Shown: positions 8,117-16,098 of the stretch, one piece after another
Position numbering within the stretch: position 1 is the first letter of the stretch
Layout: each line of letters begins with the position of its first letter
Assembly (NCBI GenBank): GCA_015075185.1
Contig: JABTUW010000003.1
Coordinates: 186,001-250,000 of the forward strand
DNA: 64,000 nt
Direction: 5' to 3'
DNA from: Anaerolineales bacterium
GTDB taxonomy: Bacteria > Chloroflexota > Anaerolineae > 4572-78 > J111
Translations under genes and position numbers: made by a program
The notes under the pieces: model-generated
Databases searched by the model: none
What the model was told of the DNA's origin: nothing
The model's input: only the letters and a program-made list of their open reading frames with translations

Positions 8117-8359
8117 ATGACCGTGGCCAGCGTTCTCCGCAATCGAATACCGAAAATTCTCAGGGAAAGAAACTTAACTATTTCCGACTTGATGCGTCGA
8201 ACGGGGATGGCGTACCCGACTGTTCATAATGTAGCCAGGGATAGTGCTGAAATCATCCCTGACAACACGTATATCGGTACGTTGAGACAAATCAGCGAGG
8301 CGCTCGACCTTCCGATTGGTGAGCTTGTCGAAGTGGTTAGAATCCCGGAGAAAAGCTAA
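8117..8359 (+). CDS. XRE/Cro-CI family repressor-like HTH protein
   Basis: An 80-residue protein consisting of one helix-turn-helix domain: IPKILRERNLTISDLMRRTG, then MAYPTVHNVARD as the recognition segment and ISEALDLPIGELVEVV as the closing helices. This is the Cro/CI-type fold of phage repressors and small regulators. GGAGG lies upstream, though spaced rather far (12 bases) from the ATG. It is divergent from the leftward operon and faces two inverted repeats, so it probably represses that operon and itself. Whether it acts as a lysogeny repressor is inferred from context. Confidence 0.75.
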   Translation: MTVASVLRNRIPKILRERNLTISDLMRRTGMAYPTVHNVARDSAEIIPDNTYIGTLRQISEALDLPIGELVEVVRIPEKS

Positions 8360-8360
8360 A

Positions 8361-8404
8361 AAAAAGACAACGCCACCTTTTAGGTGTCATTGTCTCTTTT
8401 TTTA
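8361..8404 (+). terminator. terminator after the XRE gene
   Basis: Stem AGACAA-CG-CCACC / GGTGT-CA-TTGTCT with loop TTTTA, flanked by A and T runs, so it could work in both directions. Confidence 0.75.
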
Positions 8405-8541
8405 TAGCCACCGTCATTAACGATGACTAATCCTATTCCCCCTTCTCGGCCCATCCGCCAAGATCGTCAAGAAGAGGGCTAAATCACACACCCGGTCTCG
8501 GGTGGGGATTTTCTATGCTCCCACATCTGGCAAAAACAACA

Positions 8542-8575
8542 AAGCCGCCTCTCTGCACAAACAGAAAGGCGGCTT
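8542..8575 (-). terminator. terminator downstream of tRNA-Arg
   Basis: Arms AAGCCGCCT (8542-8550) and AGGCGGCTT (8567-8575), with CTG/CAG extending the stem. On the minus strand it is followed by a T-rich stretch, so it fits the end of the tRNA transcript. Confidence 0.65.
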
Positions 8576-8667
8576 GGATGCCAACCTGGTGGAGCAGAGT
8601 ACCTTACCAACAAAATATGGAACGTCTAATGTCCTAGCGAGGAGCATTAGAATCTATTCCTGCAAGG

Positions 8668-8739
8668 TACCCCCGGGGCGACTCGAACGCCCGCACATGG
8701 CTCCGGAGGCCACTGCTCTATCCACTGAGCTACGGGGGC
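8668..8739 (-). tRNA. tRNA-Arg (anticodon CCG)
   Basis: Read on the minus strand, the acceptor arm GCCCCCG pairs with CGGGGGT. The D-arm is GCTC ... GAGC. The anticodon stem GTGGC / GCCAT closes the loop CTCCGGA, giving anticodon CCG. The T-arm is GGGCG-TTCGAGT-CGCCC, with discriminator A. The 3' CCA is not encoded. The 3' end points at the prophage-like region. Confidence 0.9.
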
Positions 8740-8926
8740 AAGATAAAAATAGTTTAGCACAAACGGCGCTGAATAGCAAAGAAAACAGGTAATCACAGGT
8801 TACAGGCTGCATTCAAAAACCTGTTACTTGCAACCTTTTTACCTGCTGCCTGTTCAATTTGGCCCTTGGCCTGCTTCGTGATAAACTGCCTGGTTGCTGT
8901 CATTCAACAATCATGAGGTAAATCCA

Positions 8927-9661
8927 TTGCGCCTATATCAACCGCTCCGTTCCTGGAGCATCTTTAATATTATCTTTATTTTTGTCACCCTGGCCTGTGG
9001 CTCGCTTCCCTTTCAATCGGCGTCGAAAGAGTCTAACCTGGCGCCAACCCGCACCCCGCTGCCCACTTTTACCCCAACCGTCTACACGGAAATTCCCCTG
9101 TCCATCCTGCCGACGCCGACCATCCCGCCGCCTCCCCCACCCACCGATACCCCTGTTCCGCCCCCGCCAACGCAGCCGCCCGCCCCTGAGGTAGTCCCGA
9201 CAGATACCCCCGTTCCTCCACCCCCCACAGAACCGCCGCCCCCGCCGGCAGAGCCTCCGCCAGCCGCGCCGCCTCCTGCCGAACCACCTCCCCCGGCGGC
9301 TCCGGCCGAGCCTGCCCCCCAGAATGGGGTGCTTGCCAAAATCAGCTTTCGTGATGGCAAGAATACTTACGCGGTCGGGGAGAAGGTCTTTGTAAAGATT
9401 GAGGCCAATAATGTCGAAGGGGGGATCAAGACATTTGGCATCCTGGGCCTCACCCCCGACACCGGCAACTTCCAAACCAGTTGGGATAACAGCCAGCTTG
9501 AAGCGGGCAAACCTTTCACCCACGAAGACGGGCTGGCTTTCAGCACCCCGGGAAATCATAAATTGTGGCTTTCCATCTGCTTTTCATCTAAAGAAGAATG
9601 TCAGGGACCAGCGGGTAACTGGGTGCGTTTTGAACCTGGACTTGACGTAATTATTCAGTAA
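8927..9661 (+). CDS. proline-rich lipoprotein
   Basis: I start at the TTG at 8927, seven bases after GAGGT. This gives a proper signal peptide: MRLYQPLRSW, a hydrophobic stretch, then lipobox LACG (Cys at about residue 24). Residues ~35-135 are a Thr/Pro-rich linker with repeats such as PTDTPVPPPP and PPAEPPP, which probably spans the cell envelope. The C-terminal ~105 residues form a beta-rich domain (KISFRDGKNTYAVGEKVFVKI ... FSTPGNHKLWLSICF) like immunoglobulin-type extracellular modules. Thr/Pro-rich lipoproteins of this kind are common in Chloroflexota. The ligand or role is unknown. Confidence 0.7.
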   Translation: MRLYQPLRSWSIFNIIFIFVTLACGSLPFQSASKESNLAPTRTPLPTFTPTVYTEIPLSILPTPTIPPPPPPTDTPVPPPPTQPPAPEVVPTDTPVPPPPTEPPPPPAEPPPAAPPPAEPPPPAAPAEPAPQNGVLAKISFRDGKNTYAVGEKVFVKIEANNVEGGIKTFGILGLTPDTGNFQTSWDNSQLEAGKPFTHEDGLAFSTPGNHKLWLSICFSSKEECQGPAGNWVRFEPGLDVIIQ

Positions 9662-9676
9662 GGGAGTGAGGATACC

Positions 9677-10474
9677 ATGTCAGTCATCAAGATAAAATCC
9701 AACCAAAGAGTTAAATTAGCCGAGATTGATCCCGAAGATACCGGGGGTCTCGAAAAACAGGCAGCCAAGGGAATCTTGGCCAAAAATATTGAGCGCCTGG
9801 CTGAATTGCAGGAAGTACTTTACGCCGAAGGGAAGCATGCCCTGCTGGTTGTCCTGCAAGCTATGGACGCCGGTGGTAAAGATGGAACAATTCGCAGTAT
9901 CATGAGCGGTGTTAATCCACAAGGAGTGTCTGTCACCAGCTTTAAAGCGCCGACCGCCGAAGAGCTGGCTCACGATTTTTTATGGCGTGTTCACAAACCA
10001 GTCCCGCCAAGGGGGATGATTGGCATCTTCAATCGTTCTCATTATGAGGACGTGCTGGTGGTGCGGGTGAAGAATTTAGTTCCCAAAGCGATCTGGCAGC
10101 CTCGTTACGATCACATCAATAACTTTGAGCAGTTGCTGGTTGATAGTGGTGTCACCATCCTAAAGTTTTACCTTCATATCTCTAAAGAGGAACAGAAAAA
10201 ACGCCTGCAGTCTCGCCTGGATCAACCGGAGAAGCATTGGAAATTCAACCCCGCCGACCTGGGCGAACGGGAGCGGTGGGACGATTACATGCAAGCTTTT
10301 GAGGATGTTTTTGAAAAGTGCAGCACCAAAACTGCTCCCTGGTATATTATCCCTGCCAATAAGAAGTGGTACCGCAACGTGCTTATCTCCGAAACCATCA
10401 TCAAAACGCTGGAAAGCCTGGATATGAAATTTCCCGAACCGGCAGCAGACCTGGATAAGATAGTGCTTAAGTAG
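9677..10474 (+). CDS. PPK2-family polyphosphate:nucleotide phosphotransferase
   Basis: A 265-residue enzyme of the polyphosphate kinase 2 family, which transfers phosphate between polyphosphate and nucleoside mono- or diphosphates. The Walker A-type loop is AMDAGGKDG (about residues 62-70). The Walker B region is GMIGIFNRSHYEDV (about 113-126). The arginine/lysine-rich lid is KKRLQSRLDQPEKHWKF (about 174-190). The length is normal for a single-domain PPK2, and the motif spacing resembles the class III (AMP- and ADP-using) group, though the class cannot be fixed by eye. It follows the lipoprotein gene by 15 bases with an AGGGAGTGAGG ribosome site. Confidence 0.88.
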   Translation: MSVIKIKSNQRVKLAEIDPEDTGGLEKQAAKGILAKNIERLAELQEVLYAEGKHALLVVLQAMDAGGKDGTIRSIMSGVNPQGVSVTSFKAPTAEELAHDFLWRVHKPVPPRGMIGIFNRSHYEDVLVVRVKNLVPKAIWQPRYDHINNFEQLLVDSGVTILKFYLHISKEEQKKRLQSRLDQPEKHWKFNPADLGERERWDDYMQAFEDVFEKCSTKTAPWYIIPANKKWYRNVLISETIIKTLESLDMKFPEPAADLDKIVLK

Positions 10475-10557
10475 CAGGATTGGAGTTACTTTGCACCCAT
10501 TGCTAACTTCCTGATAGAGTGTTACTATGTAATCTGATCCTTTAGCCGGAGGGTAAC

Positions 10558-11118
10558 ATGCAGCGCGAAGAAGCTCTCGAAAAAATAGCCTGGCACCATC
10601 TCAAAAAATTGACCCGCGACGAGGCCGCTGACCTGATTATCGAGTTCTTTAACGAACCGCTTAAACCGAGTCTCCGCGAAAAATTAAATATTACTACCCT
10701 CGTCCAGTGGGAAACCCACCAGCCCCCTGATGATTTGCAGCCGGGCAACCCGATTTATCGCCCGGTCCTAATTGATAAAATGAAACGGCCTTTCCGGGGT
10801 GCTACCAATGAATATTTGGCTCAATATCTGCGTGAAATGGTGGGGATTCAGGTAGACCACATTGAGGGCAAGCTGCCCGGTTGGTTAGCCTGTCCGGTCT
10901 GTGGGTATCTCACCTTTGAGACGCTGGGAGCCTGGGATACCTGTCCGGTGTGTGGTTGGAACAGCGATCCTGTTCAAGAAACGATGCATGATGACCCCAC
11001 CGGCGCTAATGGGATCAGCCTTAATGAAGCCCGCCGTAACTATCAAACTTTTGGGGCTGTCTCTAAAGAAAAGCTGGCGATGCTCGATCCTGAAGATAAA
11101 AAGAAATACCCAAAATAA
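10558..11118 (+). CDS. CPCC-domain cysteine-rich protein
   Basis: A 186-residue protein. The C-terminal part contains the paired motif CPVCGYLTFE and TCPVCGWNSDPVQ (about residues 112-142), which matches the Cys-rich CPCC family, a probable zinc-binding module of unknown function. The N-terminal half (residues 1-105) is helical and charged and holds a second, unrecognised region with RPVLIDKMKRPFRGATNEYL. The ribosome site is CGGAGGG. No operon partner is obvious; it lies 83 bases after the PPK2 gene, and a terminator follows at 11202. Confidence 0.65.
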   Translation: MQREEALEKIAWHHLKKLTRDEAADLIIEFFNEPLKPSLREKLNITTLVQWETHQPPDDLQPGNPIYRPVLIDKMKRPFRGATNEYLAQYLREMVGIQVDHIEGKLPGWLACPVCGYLTFETLGAWDTCPVCGWNSDPVQETMHDDPTGANGISLNEARRNYQTFGAVSKEKLAMLDPEDKKKYPK

Positions 11119-11201
11119 GTAATATAAGGACTGCGCAATATGTAGTAGGTGGAATAGAGATTGATACTATATCTTGTGTTGTGCTGAATTTCACAGCCAA
11201 T

Positions 11202-11240
11202 AAAAAAGGCGACGCATTTTAGCGCCGCCTTTTAATTTTC
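11202..11240 (+). terminator. intrinsic terminator
   Basis: Stem AAAAGGCGaCGC (11204-11215) / GCGcCGCCTTTT (11222-11233) with a 6-base loop and flanking A/T runs. It ends the CPCC gene transcript and may also serve the convergent small membrane gene. Confidence 0.75.
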
Positions 11241-11297
11241 AACAAAAAAGCGATGGCGTTTAGAGTTAGCTATAAACCTACCGCCCTGCTAATTGGC

Positions 11298-11480
11298 TCA
11301 ATTGCTCACTCTTTCGGCTAATACCGCCAGGGCAGCAATTACCCCTCCGGCCAGAAGCAGGTAAGCCACAATGACGACCAGCACCGATACCGCCAGCAAA
11401 GCTCGCTTGACCGAACGAGGCCAGGCATACATGGGCGGTAGAGGATTGGTTGAGGAGCGGAATACGGTTGGCAATTGCAT
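11298..11480 (-). CDS. small single-span membrane protein
   Basis: A 60-residue protein. I chose the ATG at 11480 because CTGGAGG lies seven bases upstream; an upstream in-frame start lacks a site. Residues ~26-52 (VKRALLAVSVLVVIVAYLLL plus AGGVIAALAVLA) form one or two hydrophobic helices preceded by a positively charged patch. No family is recognised. Confidence 0.5.
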   Translation of the reverse strand: MQLPTVFRSSTNPLPPMYAWPRSVKRALLAVSVLVVIVAYLLLAGGVIAALAVLAERVSN

Positions 11481-11905
11481 GACTGTACCTCCAGTTCTAA
11501 TTCCCACCCTCAGAATTATTCTTTAGAAATTAATGCCAACTTCCAACAATTGCTTGAAGATCTGCAAAAACGAAGGTACTTTAACCCCTTGCCCTAATTA
11601 TACCACATCATTTTGAAAAATGGAAGAGGAAATTTGACAAATTTTTCGATTTTAATCTAAAAGATTTGTTTTCTCTTCAGAATGCCTTTAAACCAACCAA
11701 TCTCACGGGTATTAACCCTAATTCTCCCCAAAAGATACGCTATTTATTCACAACTTCTCCCCAAAAGACGTGCACTTATTAACAGGTAACTAAATTTCTA
11801 AGGCTGCAAGAGTTCTATGCCTCTCCTTAATGAGAAAACTTATTTTATGAAAAGGCAGATCAATTACCACAAAATTCCCAAAATTTGCAAATTATCTTAT
11901 TAAAA
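11481..11905. other. AT-rich intergenic region with a short direct repeat
   Basis: No gene is visible. TTCTCCCCAAAAGA occurs twice (11722-11735 and 11755-11768), 33 bases apart and each followed by a similar sequence ending TTATT. This may be a regulatory repeat or chance. Confidence 0.35.
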
Positions 11906-11940
11906 AGAAAAAGCCCGGTTCTGCGTTCAACCGAGCTTTC
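11906..11940 (-). terminator. terminator of the TPR gene
   Basis: On the minus strand, AAAGCtCGGTT, an 8-base loop, then AACCGgGCTTT followed by TTCTTTT. It lies 29 bases beyond the stop of the TPR gene. Confidence 0.75.
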
Positions 11941-11968
11941 TGCCAGCAGGTTCCGTTAGGAAAAACGT

Positions 11969-12535
11969 CTATTTATCCTGGTCTGTCTCTTTGCCGGCCC
12001 CTGAAAGACCTAACATGCCGCCGGGGAGTTTCAAAATCTGTTGGAGCACTTTTCGTTTGAGCGAGCTTTCAGGCATATTTTCGATGCCCTCTTCGTAAGC
12101 GCCGATAGCGGCGATGTACTGGCCTTGCTTCGTGCGGAGTTTGCTGATTGCCTGCCAGACATACATGGCCATCTCGCTTTCGCCCACTTCTTCTAACATA
12201 GCCGCCGATTGTTTGTATGTTTCAACTGCCTCATCCAGCCGGCCCTCTGCTTCGTAAACAGAAGCCCGGTTGCCCAGAGTCTGCGCCTGGCCCTTTTTTT
12301 CCTGCAACTGGGTGAAACGAGTCATCGCTTCGTCGAGGGCCTGATAGGCAGCCGGGTAATTAGTTAGCTGTTTGTAAGTGACGCCCAGATCATTATAAAT
12401 CTCAGCGGCTTGTTGGGGCTGGTCTACCGCAGCTTGCAGAGCTTCGTTGAATTTTTCCAGCGCCGCCTCAAATTTACCTTTACGAAAAAGGGCGACGCCC
12501 TGCTCTTGCAGCTTTTTAGCGGAGGGCTGAGCCAT
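11969..12535 (-). CDS. tetratricopeptide-repeat protein
   Basis: A 188-residue cytoplasmic protein made of about four TPR units. Repeats are visible as KLQEQGVALFRKGKFEAALEKF, AEIYNDLGVTYKQLTNYPAAYQA, QTLGNRASVYEAEGRLDEAVETY and AMYVWQAISKLRTKQGQYIAAIGAY. TPR proteins act as protein-protein scaffolds. It lies 29 bases downstream of the histidine kinase gene on the same strand, so it probably belongs to that operon and may serve the same signalling pathway, which is inference. The C-terminal tail (about 25 residues) is Gly/Lys-rich and probably unstructured. Confidence 0.8.
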   Translation of the reverse strand: MAQPSAKKLQEQGVALFRKGKFEAALEKFNEALQAAVDQPQQAAEIYNDLGVTYKQLTNYPAAYQALDEAMTRFTQLQEKKGQAQTLGNRASVYEAEGRLDEAVETYKQSAAMLEEVGESEMAMYVWQAISKLRTKQGQYIAAIGAYEEGIENMPESSLKRKVLQQILKLPGGMLGLSGAGKETDQDK

Positions 12536-12564
12536 ATTACATATCCTTCCTTTGAAAATCCTGC

Positions 12565-14265
12565 TTACACCTTTGGTTTGGCGGGGACAACAGGCGGTGC
12601 CGGTAAGATCAACTGAATGCTCGTACCCCGATTGGGAGCATCTTGCCGTGATTGAATGTGCAGTTCTGCTTCAATTAATTGCGCCCGCTCACGCATGTTG
12701 ATCAAGCCAAAAGAGCCGCGTCGGTCATAACTGGCCTCGATTTTCTCGACATCAAACCCCTCGCCGTCATCCCGAACGGTGACGATAAAGCGATTATTCT
12801 TAGGCTCAAGTAACAACCACACATTGCGAGCATTGGCGTGGCGCTTAATATTATTGATCGCTTCCTGGGCAATGGAGAAAATGGTGCCGGCCACTTTGGC
12901 GTCATAACCAACCTCTTCAATCGTTTTGAAATGAATATCAAAACTTTCAGAACTGCGCAGTTGGTTGACATACTCTTCCAGCGCCGCCACCAGCCCTTGC
13001 GTTTCCAAAATAATCGGCCGCAGTTCAAACAAAACATTGCGGGCATCACGGGTTGCCTGGCGGACCAGGTTGCGCAGGGCGTTAATTTCATTGTGAACCG
13101 CTTCCGGCTTAACTTCATTCAGCCGTTCCAGGTGGTCGAGGCTCATGCTGATGGCCGAGAGGAGCTGTACCGGGCCATCGTGGAGCTTGCGGGCCAGTTC
13201 ACGGCGCACATCCTCCTGCGCCTTGATGATATGGTCTCGTTCCTGCCGGACCTGCTGGTAGAGGCGGGCATTCTCAAGGGCGATGGCCGCCTGGGCGGCA
13301 ATGGAACTCATCAGCCGGACATCTTCCTGGTTAAAACCGGCCCCGGAATATTTGTTCAAAACTTCCAGCACCCCAATAATCCGCCCTTTAATTTTGAGCG
13401 GCACGGCGGCGATGGACTGGGTTAGAAAGCCGGTGCGCACGTCTACCCGGTGGCTAAAACGAGGGTCGGTGCGGGCATCGTTGACGATGACCGGGTAGCC
13501 ATTCCGCGCCACCCACCCGGCAATGCCTTCATCCAGGGGAATACGCTGCTGGCGCAGCATCTTGCTGCGCGAGCCGTGACTGACTTCAAAAACCAGTTCT
13601 TCGCGTTCCTCGTCAATGAGCATCAAGGAGGCAGCCCCAGCGTCAATCACATCGGCGGCCAACTGCATGGTATCGGATAATAACTTGTTGATGTCAAAGG
13701 TGGTGACCAGGGCCTGGCCCACCTGGTAGAAAAGGCTCATCTGGTTCAGCCGCTGTTGCGCCAGTTCCAGGTCAGACACCAACGAGGCCATCTGGCCCAT
13801 CCCTTTGGCGATGCGGGTGAGTAAATTTTGTTGAGGTTCGGCTAACTCTTGACCCGGAGATAAGACCAGACTCAAGGAACCGATCACTTTGGTGTCTTGC
13901 AGCAGCGGGACATTAACGAGAGCGAGTTGGCTGCCGGCCAGTTTAGAAATAGAAGTGGGGAGGGTTGTCGCCCCTGGGATAATCAGGACTGCATCTTGCA
14001 AACGCCGGCTAATAACCGCTTCCCAATATTCGATACGGTTCAAGGCTTCTTGACGGAATGCGCCCGACCTGACCCGGTGGGTTGATTGCGTCTGAACCAG
14101 AATAGACCCGGCTTCCGCACCAACAATACGGACCACCATTCCCAGGGCTTTACGCAGCATCGTATCAAGGTTACGGGTTGCGGCCAGTTCAAAAAGCTCG
14201 TCCACAACCGAGGGTTTGGGCGCTTCCGCAGGTTGGACGGATTTTTCGGAGGAAAGTTCAGCCAT
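12565..14265 (-). CDS. GAF-domain sensor histidine kinase (NarL-type, HisKA_3)
   Basis: A 566-residue soluble kinase starting at the ATG at 14265. Residues ~20-165 form a first GAF-like domain (FELAATRNLDTMLRKALGM). Residues ~180-335 are a second GAF domain (TTFDINKLLSDTMQLAADVI ... IPLDEGIAGWVARNGYPVIV ... AVPLKIKGRIIGVLEVLN). A HisKA_3 dimerisation helix follows, with phosphoacceptor His in ARKLHDGPVQLLSA. The ATPase domain has N-box QEAINNIKRHANA and G-boxes DDGEGFD and GLINMRERA. There is no membrane segment, so it senses a cytoplasmic signal. It is 10 bases downstream of the double-HTH gene; no response regulator of the NarL type is nearby. Confidence 0.88.
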   Translation of the reverse strand: MAELSSEKSVQPAEAPKPSVVDELFELAATRNLDTMLRKALGMVVRIVGAEAGSILVQTQSTHRVRSGAFRQEALNRIEYWEAVISRRLQDAVLIIPGATTLPTSISKLAGSQLALVNVPLLQDTKVIGSLSLVLSPGQELAEPQQNLLTRIAKGMGQMASLVSDLELAQQRLNQMSLFYQVGQALVTTFDINKLLSDTMQLAADVIDAGAASLMLIDEEREELVFEVSHGSRSKMLRQQRIPLDEGIAGWVARNGYPVIVNDARTDPRFSHRVDVRTGFLTQSIAAVPLKIKGRIIGVLEVLNKYSGAGFNQEDVRLMSSIAAQAAIALENARLYQQVRQERDHIIKAQEDVRRELARKLHDGPVQLLSAISMSLDHLERLNEVKPEAVHNEINALRNLVRQATRDARNVLFELRPIILETQGLVAALEEYVNQLRSSESFDIHFKTIEEVGYDAKVAGTIFSIAQEAINNIKRHANARNVWLLLEPKNNRFIVTVRDDGEGFDVEKIEASYDRRGSFGLINMRERAQLIEAELHIQSRQDAPNRGTSIQLILPAPPVVPAKPKV

Positions 14266-14275
14266 CACAACTGTC

Positions 14276-14962
14276 CTAGTAGGTCACTTCGAGCAGCCCT
14301 TCAGCCAGGCTGCGGAGGGTGTCAGCCGAGAGGTCGCTCAAACGCATGGCGATATTGATGTAAAGCAGGTTGGCCGGGTTCCCCAGAAATTCGCGTACTT
14401 CTTTGGGCAATTCAGAAAAGCGGGCCAATTCATCCAGAGTCAAGTGGCCGTTGGTTTGAGCGAAAGGTAAACCCTGATCAATAAAGTAATCCAGGGATAC
14501 ATTGAGATAGTTAGCCAGCGTTTCCAGTTCCACTAAGGGGACTTGACTTTCACCCAGTTCATACTGAGCAATCTGGCTAACCGGCAGGCCCAGCAAGTGG
14601 GCCGCATCTTCCTGCGAACGGCCGGCTTCGGTGCGGGCCTGGCGCAGCAAGACGCCAATAATACGCTGGCGGAGAGCGATTGCTTCGATGGTGGGTAGAG
14701 CTCGTTTGGGAGTTTCAATGGGATCTTCTGACCAGAAGAAGCTCACCGGCACATTAAAGAGCAGGGCCATCACCTCTAGTTGGGGCAGCGTGACCTCTCG
14801 CTGGCCAAACTCGATCTCGGAGACCAGGCCGGTCGAAAGCCCAAGTGCCTGCCCGACCTCTTTCAGGGTTAAGCCCGCCTCGGTACGAGCATGGCGTATC
14901 TTTAGGCCCACTATTTTTTGGCGCAAACGCGCTTTTGGATCAAGCATAGAGTCTGGCATCAT
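14276..14962 (-). CDS. transcriptional regulator with two XRE domains
   Basis: A 228-residue protein with two tandem helix-turn-helix domains. The first is about residues 14-72 (IRHARTEAGLTLKEVGQALG ... SEIEFGQREVTLPQLEVMA). The second is about 100-158 (LLRQARTEAGRSQEDAAHLLG ... AQYELGESQVPLVELETLA). A ~60-residue helical C-terminal domain follows. The two domains are alike, suggesting internal duplication. The start has GAGGGAGG four bases ahead. The promoter 30 bases upstream contains a perfect inverted repeat in its spacer, so autorepression is likely. It heads an operon with the histidine kinase and the TPR protein. Confidence 0.8.
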   Translation of the reverse strand: MMPDSMLDPKARLRQKIVGLKIRHARTEAGLTLKEVGQALGLSTGLVSEIEFGQREVTLPQLEVMALLFNVPVSFFWSEDPIETPKRALPTIEAIALRQRIIGVLLRQARTEAGRSQEDAAHLLGLPVSQIAQYELGESQVPLVELETLANYLNVSLDYFIDQGLPFAQTNGHLTLDELARFSELPKEVREFLGNPANLLYINIAMRLSDLSADTLRSLAEGLLEVTY

Positions 14963-14989
14963 GTCGCCTCCCTCAAATTCTCAGCTTGA

Positions 14990-15018
14990 ATTATAACATA
15001 AAAGATTATGTTATTCAA
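14990..15018 (-). promoter_or_regulatory. promoter with embedded operator for the double-XRE gene
   Basis: Minus strand TTGAAT (15018-15013), 17-base spacer, TATAAT (14995-14990). Perfect 9-bp arms ATAACATAA (14993-15001) and TTATGTTAT (15006-15014), four bases apart, fill the spacer, so a bound repressor would block the polymerase. Confidence 0.7.
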
Positions 15019-15089
15019 TTTCAAATAATTTTCTCTGATAAGCTGTTACTCGATATTAGCACCTTGAGAATGTTTCAGGAGGCGATGCA

Positions 15090-16073
15090 GTGAACGCTCT
15101 AACTATCAGTAATAATCAAAATCTAACCATCGGCCAAGTGGCTAACCAAGTTGCCAGTAATTTTGTCTTTGATGATTACACCAAACGCAAGGCAGATAAT
15201 ACACTGAGACGCCACAAAGCAGATTTAAGCCTGTTTGCTGAGTATCTTGAGCATTGCCAGTTATTTGGCCGGGATGACTTAATGAGCAATTCTGAAAGCT
15301 GGCAAGGGATGACTTGGGGATTGATAAAGGGCTTTTCAGAATGGATGCTACAGGCCGGTTATGCCATTGGTAGTATCAATGCTCGATTAAGTACAATTCG
15401 GATATATGCTGGACTTGCTACCAAAGCTGGAATGATTGACCCAAGAGAGAGTTATCTAATCAATAATGTTTCTGGTTATGCCGTTAATGAAGGAAAGAAT
15501 GTTGACGCCAAACGTGATAATTGTCGGGTAGGACGCAAAAAGGCGGAGGCAACAGGTATCAGCTTAGAACAGGCCGAATTACTCAAAAATCAGCCTAGCA
15601 GACGTAACAGACTGGTCATGCACTTGCTGTTAGAGCATGGCCTTAGGGTGAGTGAGCTATCGTTACTCAAAATCAGTGATTTTGACCGTGATGCCAATAT
15701 GCTCTCATTCTACCGACCAAAGGTAAAACAGGATGCCATCCCTCATCTACTCAAGAATGGCACTCTCAGAGCAATGTTATATTATCTCGACAATGACGCC
15801 ATAGGCGACGGGTATCTATTGCGGGGTAGCCGTAAAGGTGGAAGATTAGACCAGCCTGGAATGGCAGAACAGAATCTAAATGCACTTGTAGCCAAGCTAG
15901 GTAAAACAATCGGACTTGAAAATCTATCACCGCACGATTGTCGCCACTATTGCGCTTCCAAATTAGCTAGGCAGGGCAAGAGCGTTAGAGAGCTAATGGA
16001 CTTCTTCGGCTGGACTTCTGCCTCTACTGCTATGCGCTATGTAGATAGCTCCAAGTGGGTTGAAGCGGATTAG
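15090..16073 (+). CDS. tyrosine recombinase / phage-type integrase
   Basis: A 327-residue site-specific recombinase. The start is a GTG seven bases after AGGAGG. Residues ~15-110 form the core-binding SAM-like domain (TKRKADNTLRRHKADLSLFAEYL). The catalytic domain has Arg in EHGLRVSELS, the HxxR box in SPHDCRHYCASKLA, a Trp in place of the second His in FFGWTSAST, and the nucleophilic Tyr in AMRYVDSS. The length is typical. The gene is AT-rich compared with the genes to its left and opens an AT-rich island to about 18.5 kb. Its attachment sites are not evident. Confidence 0.9.
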   Translation: MNALTISNNQNLTIGQVANQVASNFVFDDYTKRKADNTLRRHKADLSLFAEYLEHCQLFGRDDLMSNSESWQGMTWGLIKGFSEWMLQAGYAIGSINARLSTIRIYAGLATKAGMIDPRESYLINNVSGYAVNEGKNVDAKRDNCRVGRKKAEATGISLEQAELLKNQPSRRNRLVMHLLLEHGLRVSELSLLKISDFDRDANMLSFYRPKVKQDAIPHLLKNGTLRAMLYYLDNDAIGDGYLLRGSRKGGRLDQPGMAEQNLNALVAKLGKTIGLENLSPHDCRHYCASKLARQGKSVRELMDFFGWTSASTAMRYVDSSKWVEAD

Positions 16074-16098
16074 CAATTGAGATTTGTAGCTTTTTGCT

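Larger units (their letters stand above)
8405..8926. other. intergenic stretch holding a terminator and a tRNA
   Basis: Apart from the tRNA-Arg (8668-8739) and its terminator (8542-8575), I see no supported gene here. A 19-codon frame from 8422 lacks a ribosome site. This is where the prophage-like region would meet the host chromosome. Confidence 0.5.

Noticed and set aside
8422..8481. 19-codon frame MTNPIPPSRPIRQDRQ...
   Set aside because: No ribosome site and no overlap with a gene; may be chance.
8400..8740. CRISPR array
   Set aside because: No regularly spaced repeats found here or elsewhere in the window; the repeats present are single palindromes.
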